A DNA stretch of 53,466 bases, taken from an uncultured Neisseriaceae bacterium (GTDB taxonomy: Bacteria > Pseudomonadota > Gammaproteobacteria > Burkholderiales > Neisseriaceae). The stretch is taken from positions 1-53,466 of the forward strand of contig CALYOS010000011.1 of assembly GCA_945267035.1 (NCBI GenBank), given 5' to 3'. Shown one piece after another: positions 48,224 to 53,466 of this stretch. The position numbers and the translations under genes were made by a program. Every line of letters begins with the position of its first letter. Positions within the stretch are counted from its first letter, which is position 1. The notes beneath the pieces are model-generated. The model made no database searches. It was not told where the DNA came from and worked only from the letters and a program-made list of their open reading frames with translations.

Positions 48224-49462
48224 TTACATGCGTTCAATTAAAGCTTGGCCAAAAGCAGAACATGACACTTCTTTGGCACCATCCATCATACGGGCAAAAT
48301 CATATGTCACAATTTTATCTGCAATCGCTTCTTCGATAGATTTGATGACCAAATCGGCCGCTTCTTTCCAACCTAAATGACGTAACATCATTTCAGCAGA
48401 AAGTATCAAAGATCCCGGATTCACTTTGTCCTGACCAGCATATTTTGGCGCAGTTCCATGAGTTGCTTCAAATACGGCGTATTCATCAGAAATATTGGCA
48501 CCTGGCGCAATACCGATACCACCTACCTGTGCAGCCAATGCGTCTGAAATATAATCACCATTTAAATTCAAAGTGGCAATGACATCGTATTCAGCTGGGC
48601 GAGTTAGAATTTGTTGCAGGAAGGCATCGGCAATGCAATCTTTCACAACAATGTTTTTACCGGTTTTTGGATTTTTGAATTCACACCAAGGTCCATCCCC
48701 AATCAAGGTAGCCCCGAATTCATTTTTAGCCACTTCGTAAGACCAGTCACGGAATCCACCTTCAGTGAATTTCATGATGTTTCCCTTATGAACAATGGTC
48801 ACGCTATCACGATCATTGTTAATGGCATATTGAATGGCAGCACGAGTCAATCGTTGACTACCTTCTTTTGACACGGGTTTAATGCCAATGCTGGAGGTTT
48901 GTGGGAAGCGAATTTTACTTACACCCATTTCGCCTTGCAGAAAATGAATGATTTTCTTAGCATCGTCAGTTTCAGCCAGCCATTCGATACCGGCATAAAT
49001 ATCTTCGGTATTTTCACGGAAGATGACCATATTGACTTTGCTCGGATCTTTAACAGGGGAAGGAACACCATTAAAATATTTTACAGGACGTACACATTGA
49101 TAAAGATCCAATTGCTGACGAATGGCCACATTTAAAGATCGGATGCCACCACCAACCGGTGTAGTCATAGGTCCTTTAATGGCTACTTTATATTCCTTAA
49201 TGGCTTCCAATGTTTCGTCTGGTAACCAGGCATTCTCACCATACAGTTGGGTGGCCTTTTCACCGGCGTAGATTTCCATCCAGACAATTTTTTTGGCTCC
49301 GTTATACGCTTTAGCCACGGCTGCATCAATAACATCTTTCATAACAGGTGTTATATCAACGCCAATACCATCGCCTTCAATAAATGGAATAATTGGATCA
49401 TTAGGAATAGCCTGACCTAGTACGATTTTATGACCTTCGGTTGGTACTTTAATATGACTCAT
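48224..49462 (-). CDS. icd: Isocitrate dehydrogenase (NADP+)
   Basis: This TCA-cycle enzyme converts isocitrate to 2-oxoglutarate with NADPH formation. The 412 residues match the E. coli-type dimeric enzyme. The substrate-binding Ser lies in [13 protein letters not shown] (near residue 113), the site that AceK phosphorylates in E. coli. The catalytic Lys follows in [18 protein letters not shown], and the metal Asp region in [27 protein letters not shown] near 340 and the later Lys/Tyr pair suit NADP. CAGGAGC precedes ATG. It is monocistronic. Confidence 0.97.
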   Translation of the reverse strand: MSHIKVPTEGHKIVLGQAIPNDPIIPFIEGDGIGVDITPVMKDVIDAAVAKAYNGAKKIVWMEIYAGEKATQLYGENAWLPDETLEAIKEYKVAIKGPMTTPVGGGIRSLNVAIRQQLDLYQCVRPVKYFNGVPSPVKDPSKVNMVIFRENTEDIYAGIEWLAETDDAKKIIHFLQGEMGVSKIRFPQTSSIGIKPVSKEGSQRLTRAAIQYAINNDRDSVTIVHKGNIMKFTEGGFRDWSYEVAKNEFGATLIGDGPWCEFKNPKTGKNIVVKDCIADAFLQQILTRPAEYDVIATLNLNGDYISDALAAQVGGIGIAPGANISDEYAVFEATHGTAPKYAGQDKVNPGSLILSAEMMLRHLGWKEAADLVIKSIEEAIADKIVTYDFARMMDGAKEVSCSAFGQALIERM

Positions 49463-49493
49463 GGTAGCTCCTGTGATGTTACCTTAAAGATAC

Positions 49494-49520
49494 TTAATCG
49501 CTACTCCCTCTAGCGATTAA
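49494..49520. promoter_or_regulatory. Perfect 10-bp inverted repeat between icd and dinB
   Basis: TTAATCGCTA (49494-49503) and TAGCGATTAA (49511-49520) pair perfectly with a 7-base loop. It lies 32 bases upstream of the icd start and about 100 bases after the dinB stop; both genes are on the minus strand. No T-tract follows on either strand. On the minus strand the loop reads GAGGGAG. It may be an icd operator or leader hairpin. Confidence 0.45.
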
Positions 49521-49621
49521 CAGTCTTTATTATGCGTTATTTTCTTAACTTAATCCAGAGGTATATATGTGAAAGTATTAGTTATTGTTTTTATTAATTA
49601 ATTTTAATTAATACTGGTAAA

Positions 49622-50710
49622 TTAAGCCTGACAAACATCTAATTCAGAGTCGTCTGCCCATAATTGAGGCTGATAAGAAAAAGGATCAAAATGACTGATG
49701 CCCAAACCGATTAAGCGATATTGTTGATGAGCATCTTTGGGCATGCGGTTGAGCAATTTGAGTGCAGCAGCGGTCAGAACTTGTTCATCCACTAAAGCAG
49801 AAGAATAGGTTTGAGAGCGTGTGAAAGTCTGAAAATAGGCATTTTTTAATTTAAGGGTAATACATTTACCATATAATTTCTTTTGCTGGACCATTGTGGT
49901 TATAGACTTAGCCAGCTCGGGGATATGATTCGCAATCTGAAGCAGATCTTCATTTTTTTCTAAGGTGATTTCCGTTGAAATCTGCTGCCGATCTCGGTCT
50001 GGCATGACTGCTCGATCATCATGACCATGCGCAAGATCATACAGCCTATGTCCCCAGCGTCCAAAATAATGCACCAACATATGCCTGTCGATTTGGCTTA
50101 AATCACCCACAGTGTGCCAGCCTAAAGCATGCATTTTCTCTTCCGTGACTTTTCCAATGCCGGGTATTTTACCTAATGGCAATCGTTGTAAAAATTGATT
50201 CACCTGTGACGGAGCAATAACGAACTGACCATTGGGTTTATGCCAATCAGACGCAATTTTAGCCAAAAATTTATTTGGCGCAATTCCGGCAGAAGCCGTT
50301 AAACCGGTTTCATTGAATATACTTTGTCTAATCTCTCTGGCAATATCACGCGCATATATTAAATGCCCTTGATAATCTGTCACATCCAGATAGGCTTCAT
50401 CTAAGGCCACGGGTTCAATGATTTTAGTATAGCGTTGCAGGATTGAATGAACCTGCTGAGACATTTGGCGATATTTTTTAAAATCCGGAGGAAGGTAGAT
50501 CGCCTGCGGACAAAGACGTTTGGCCACTGCCACTGACATGGCAGAATGTAATCCAAATTGACGAGCGGGATAAGAGGCAGCACAAATGACAGATCTGGGA
50601 CGTGTCCCCGCAACCACGACAGGTTGACCAATTAAATCAGGACGATTGAGTAATTCTACAGATGCATAGAAAGCATCCATATCAATATGTATTATTTTTC
50701 GCTCATGCAT
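49622..50710 (-). CDS. dinB: DNA polymerase IV (Y family)
   Basis: This error-prone translesion polymerase has 362 residues. The start MHERKIIHIDMDAFYASVE carries the first catalytic Asp. The second acidic pair lies in PVALDEAYLDVT (near 105). The fingers region has SYPARQFGLHSAMSV, the thumb has GKIPGIGKVTEEKM, and the little-finger domain follows. A C-terminal QPQLW may serve as a weak clamp-binding motif. No Shine-Dalgarno sequence is visible before the ATG. The start codon lies inside one copy of an eight-base motif repeated upstream (see the inverted repeat at 50710-50774). Confidence 0.95.
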   Translation of the reverse strand: MHERKIIHIDMDAFYASVELLNRPDLIGQPVVVAGTRPRSVICAASYPARQFGLHSAMSVAVAKRLCPQAIYLPPDFKKYRQMSQQVHSILQRYTKIIEPVALDEAYLDVTDYQGHLIYARDIAREIRQSIFNETGLTASAGIAPNKFLAKIASDWHKPNGQFVIAPSQVNQFLQRLPLGKIPGIGKVTEEKMHALGWHTVGDLSQIDRHMLVHYFGRWGHRLYDLAHGHDDRAVMPDRDRQQISTEITLEKNEDLLQIANHIPELAKSITTMVQQKKLYGKCITLKLKNAYFQTFTRSQTYSSALVDEQVLTAAALKLLNRMPKDAHQQYRLIGLGISHFDPFSYQPQLWADDSELDVCQA

Positions 50711-50774
50711 GGCACAGATAAAACGGTTTCACTGGCTTTTTGTGGCACAGTTGTTTTCACGCATACTGTGCCAC
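50710..50774 (-). promoter_or_regulatory. Three copies of CTGTGCCA/TGGCACAG around the dinB start
   Basis: TGGCACAG occurs at 50710-50717 (touching the dinB start codon) and at 50743-50750. Its complement CTGTGCCA is at 50766-50773. The last two form a 9-bp hairpin (GTGGCACAG/CTGTGCCAC) with a 15-base loop. No T-tract follows, so it is not a normal terminator for the upstream lipoprotein gene; an operator or translational control site is more likely. Confidence 0.45.
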
Positions 50775-50784
50775 GTAGCTAAAC

Positions 50785-51849
50785 TTAATGTAAGCTATAG
50801 CCTTTTAAATAATTGATACGTTCGTTGGTTAATTTAGTTTCACATTGTAGATAGGTGTATTCAGATTGAACACTACTTTTTGCATTGGCTGCTTGAGCCT
50901 TACACTGACTCACTTTATTTTCGATCCACTTACGTTCTTCTGGACGCAAGGTATTGCGTACTGAATCATCTAAATTAACCCACAGATGATTAATATTGTT
51001 GTTGGCATTGGCATTATTATCACGTGCTTCCTGTAATTGGCGCGCACTGATTTGATTGCCATTAACATTATTTTCAACTGAATTGGTACGATTATTATTC
51101 ACAGTGGTTGTCACCACAGATTGACCGTTTAAAATAGCACTGGCTTTTTGTGCCTCGACACTAATCTGATCAACCGGTTTCACCTGTGCGCCTGGATTGT
51201 GAATTAAAGTCAGTGCATCAGCACGATGATATAAATGACCACCTACATTGACAGTATCTTTCACTCCATAAGCCAATAAAGCGTTACCCAGAGTTATGGC
51301 TACATTTTGAATGGCGGATTTATCGTAATCTGAGCCCAATGTCGCTGTGGCTGAAGCAGCTGAACCAGCTTTGATAGAACTGCCCAATGGTGTGTATTGA
51401 AATGGTTTAGTGAACACATTATTTTGCATGGTAAAACCATTACTTTGCAATTGCTCTTTAATGTGCGCAGCATAATCAGTTTTGCCATTCACTAATGGGG
51501 CATAAGTCTGAATATCTTTCCAAATATTTTCTGGCACAGTGATACTCAAATTGCTGTTACAAACTTGTTTGTTGTTGGCGTCTTTACCTAATTCAGCAGC
51601 AGATAATGATACGGTCAATTCTTTTGCCGCTGACATCACTTTATCAGCATCTACAAAATGACGTGCATCGCTTTGAACAAATTGGTTAGCATTATTATCG
51701 ATAACTGTCTGTAAGGTTTTTTGAATTTCGCTACTTAACTGAGGATTGTCGCAACTCAGTGGTTCAAGACCTTTTTCCTCTTTTGATTTAGAACAGGCAG
51801 TCAATGCCATTGCACCAATAAGTCCGTAGATAAATAAATTTTTTTTCAT
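50785..51849 (-). CDS. Lipoprotein with C-terminal LprI/DUF1311-like domain
   Basis: The 354-residue product starts with a clear lipoprotein signal, MKKNLFIYGLIGAMALTAC, lipobox LTAC. The N-terminal two thirds are soluble with no recognised motif. An Asn-rich linker follows (near 260-300), and the last 65 residues have the LprI-like pattern W-VNLDDSVRNTL-RPEERKWI-x-x-K-x-x-x-C, then LQCETKLTNERINYL. Proteins with this domain include lysozyme inhibitors of mycobacteria, but many have unknown roles. ATG at 51849 is preferred over the frame opening at 51894 because GAGG precedes it and it gives the signal peptide. Confidence 0.82.
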   Translation of the reverse strand: MKKNLFIYGLIGAMALTACSKSKEEKGLEPLSCDNPQLSSEIQKTLQTVIDNNANQFVQSDARHFVDADKVMSAAKELTVSLSAAELGKDANNKQVCNSNLSITVPENIWKDIQTYAPLVNGKTDYAAHIKEQLQSNGFTMQNNVFTKPFQYTPLGSSIKAGSAASATATLGSDYDKSAIQNVAITLGNALLAYGVKDTVNVGGHLYHRADALTLIHNPGAQVKPVDQISVEAQKASAILNGQSVVTTTVNNNRTNSVENNVNGNQISARQLQEARDNNANANNNINHLWVNLDDSVRNTLRPEERKWIENKVSQCKAQAANAKSSVQSEYTYLQCETKLTNERINYLKGYSLH

Positions 51850-51944
51850 GTTTTTCCTCAGTTGTGTTGTAATAGGTAACTGGGATAATATCAAAAAAAA
51901 TTTGTTGATTACTGTTTTAAAAGGTAATTTTTTATTATTTACCT

Positions 51945-51992
51945 ATAATAACCGCTACTGAACAGATCAAAATATGTTCATTCAGTAGCGGT
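51945..51992 (-). terminator. Terminator of the M14 carboxypeptidase gene
   Basis: ACCGCTACTGAA (51951-51962) pairs with TTCAGTAGCGGT (51981-51992); the 18-base loop can pair further through TGAACA/TGTTCA. On the minus strand it follows the stop at 52008 by 15 bases and is followed by TTATTATAGG. Confidence 0.75.
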
Positions 51993-52007
51993 AAAATATT
52001 GATGATA

Positions 52008-53138
52008 TCAGCGTAATCTATCAATAACTGCGTAGATCGGACTCAGGATTGCTTCACCCAATCGTAATGAACGCTGTCCATTCCAACCAAAGTCATCATC
52101 TGGCCATTGATGATTGTCTTTAAAGGGCATTTCTAAAGTATAAGCGAGACATTTAAAGGTTTCGCCGACATATGATGTGGCAATCGCCAAATTGGCTTGT
52201 CCTGGCGCATCTTTTTCATAACCATAACGATCCTGAAAATCCGGACTGGCAGCAAGAAAGGCTTGGACAAATTGCTGTTGTAACTGTTGCAGACGGGTAT
52301 TAAACGAAGGAATGCCTTCATTTCCAGCCAAAAATACATAGGGTAGAGATTCATCGCCATGAATATCCAGATACAGGTCGACGCCGGTCTCATGCATTTT
52401 CTGCCGCACATAAAACACTTCTGGACTGCGTTCAATTGAAGGTTCTAACCATTCTCGATTTAAGTTTGCACCGCAAGCATTAGTGCGCAGATTACCTAAG
52501 GCAGAACCATCAGGATTCATATTGGGCACAATATAAAATGTAGCTCGATCCAGCAATGCTCTGGAGGTAGGATCCTGATGGTCAAGCAAGCGACCGAGCA
52601 AACCTTCCACAAACCATTCTGCCATGGTTTCACCCGGATGCTGACGGGCAGTGATCCAGATTTTCAAATCGCTGGCAGCCTGATTACCAATGGTCAGCAG
52701 ATTAATATCTCGTCCTTGTAGGGTACTGCCCAAATCATCAATCTGACACAAACCACTACTTTGAGAATCTCCCAACAGATTTAAATGTTGTTCATAGGAG
52801 TAGGGCTCAAAATACGCATAGTAAACACTATTTGCCAGTGGAGTATGGTTAATGCTTAAAACACCATCTTCATAACTGGTAGGCACTCGGAACCAGTTAA
52901 TGCGGTCATAAGAACACATGGCCGCATAATCTTGCCAGCCTTCAGGATAAGCAGATTCTTTAGCATTGATAAAATGAAAGTGCAAATTTTGATAGGCTAC
53001 ACCTTGGGCTCTAAAATAAAACCACTGACGATATTCGGCTGCATTATCTTTGGGTAGTTTTAACAGAATATTGTTTAAATCACTGATATCAACAATTTCA
53101 ATATTGCCCCCATCAAACTGGGTACTGATTTTAAGCAT
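52008..53138 (-). CDS. M14-family zinc carboxypeptidase, cytosolic carboxypeptidase-like
   Basis: The 376-residue product lacks a signal peptide. The N-terminal beta domain (1-120, with YRQWFYFRAQGV) is typical of the cytosolic carboxypeptidase (CCP/Nna1) branch of M14. The catalytic domain has the zinc ligands HxxE in ARQHPGETMAEW (near 170) and a His in DIHGDESLPYVF (near 262). It also has the substrate-binding NPDG and NLNREW and the catalytic Glu in YTLEMPFKD (near 338). All key residues are present, so it should be active. Bacterial substrates of this branch are unknown to me. AGGAAA precedes ATG. Confidence 0.88.
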   Translation of the reverse strand: MLKISTQFDGGNIEIVDISDLNNILLKLPKDNAAEYRQWFYFRAQGVAYQNLHFHFINAKESAYPEGWQDYAAMCSYDRINWFRVPTSYEDGVLSINHTPLANSVYYAYFEPYSYEQHLNLLGDSQSSGLCQIDDLGSTLQGRDINLLTIGNQAASDLKIWITARQHPGETMAEWFVEGLLGRLLDHQDPTSRALLDRATFYIVPNMNPDGSALGNLRTNACGANLNREWLEPSIERSPEVFYVRQKMHETGVDLYLDIHGDESLPYVFLAGNEGIPSFNTRLQQLQQQFVQAFLAASPDFQDRYGYEKDAPGQANLAIATSYVGETFKCLAYTLEMPFKDNHQWPDDDFGWNGQRSLRLGEAILSPIYAVIDRLR

Positions 53139-53466
53139 GCAGCAAATTTCCTATGAGCTGTTGAAATATGAAAACTTAGATCTTTTGTTGTTATTTTAGC
53201 ATTTTTAAATGCGGTTTTATAGCTCAGCTTAAACGCACGTTGTAGGATGGTTAAGGCTTAACAAAATGATAGTCAAGATTGTTTTTTAAGGTTTTTTTGC
53301 TTAAGTTAACCTGTATTATTTGAAATAGCTCAAACTCAATGAATCTGAATTTTACTGAAGTTGCAATGGGTCAAGTTAAACCGTGTTTGTTCTTGTCATC
53401 TATTTTTATCGATGGTATTTAGATAGGTTGCCGTTTCAGTTGGTCACTTTCCATTGCGCCTATAGG
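53139..53466. other. Non-coding right edge of the window
   Basis: 328 bases upstream of the carboxypeptidase gene. I see no open frame with a ribosome binding site, no tRNA and no clear hairpin. The promoter of the carboxypeptidase gene should lie at the left end. Confidence 0.4.

Noticed and set aside
50710-50774. LexA/SOS box upstream of dinB
   Set aside because: The CTG words present do not have the CTG-N10-CAG arrangement; the pattern is a different inverted repeat.
53218-53240. TAGCTCAGCTTAAACGC, which resembles the D-arm of a tRNA
   Set aside because: No acceptor stem, anticodon arm or T-arm can be folded around it.

Overview
This is a 53.5 kb piece of AT-rich bacterial chromosome, packed almost entirely with housekeeping genes. 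Several features point to a betaproteobacterium of the Neisseriaceae type: the ptsN-hprK-rapZ cluster, the lon-hupB-ppiD cluster with a short PpiD, a MutL carrying an endonuclease-type motif, and an exact 12-base match to a neisserial DNA uptake sequence dialect inside a terminator. The low GC content and the aspartate decarboxylation pair would fit a host-associated member such as Snodgrassella. That genus assignment is inference. I see no rRNA, tRNA, CRISPR array, prophage or intact insertion sequence.

Layout. 1-2.2 kb: the tail of a GNAT acetyltransferase, an unknown two-helix membrane protein, a small lipoprotein and smpB. 2.2-8.3 kb (minus strand): an MHS-family organic acid transporter, the branched-chain amino acid operon ilvI-ilvN-ilvC with a possible structured leader, and a DAHP-synthase-like protein that has lost its catalytic motifs. 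8.7-16.8 kb (plus): an exporter operon made of an HlyD adaptor, an RbbA-type double-ATPase/permease fusion, a second ABC-2 permease and a TolC/NodT outer membrane channel, followed by a patatin-like lipoprotein. 17.3-20.6 kb: aspT-aspD, an aspartate/alanine exchange and decarboxylation cycle that can generate proton motive force and resist acid. 20.8-25.6 kb: a Sel1-repeat protein, a 1.2 kb gene-free stretch, a glutamine amidotransferase, sixA and ubiA. 25.7-30.7 kb: ptsN-hprK-rapZ, then a YlqF-type GTPase, scpB and rluB. 30.9-32.2 kb: a two-gene operon of a stand-alone Aer-like PAS protein and a periplasmic-binding-protein fold without a signal peptide. 32.2-38.8 kb: dusC, a TrmH-family methyltransferase, a YdgA-family protein, and dedA-mutL on the minus strand. 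38.9-45.4 kb: ettA, lon behind a sigma-32-like promoter, hupB and ppiD. 45.5-53.1 kb: an aldehyde dehydrogenase, a MORN-type protein, a CHY zinc-finger protein, icd, dinB, an LprI-like lipoprotein and an M14 carboxypeptidase.

The best candidates for something undescribed are the PAS / signal-less binding protein pair (30885-32122), the DAHP synthase pseudoenzyme (7422-8291), and the asymmetric double-NBD exporter with its own outer membrane channel (8701-15127). Start codons were moved from the longest open frame wherever a Shine-Dalgarno sequence or a signal peptide supported a later start. All family assignments come from reading motifs by eye; no database search was run.
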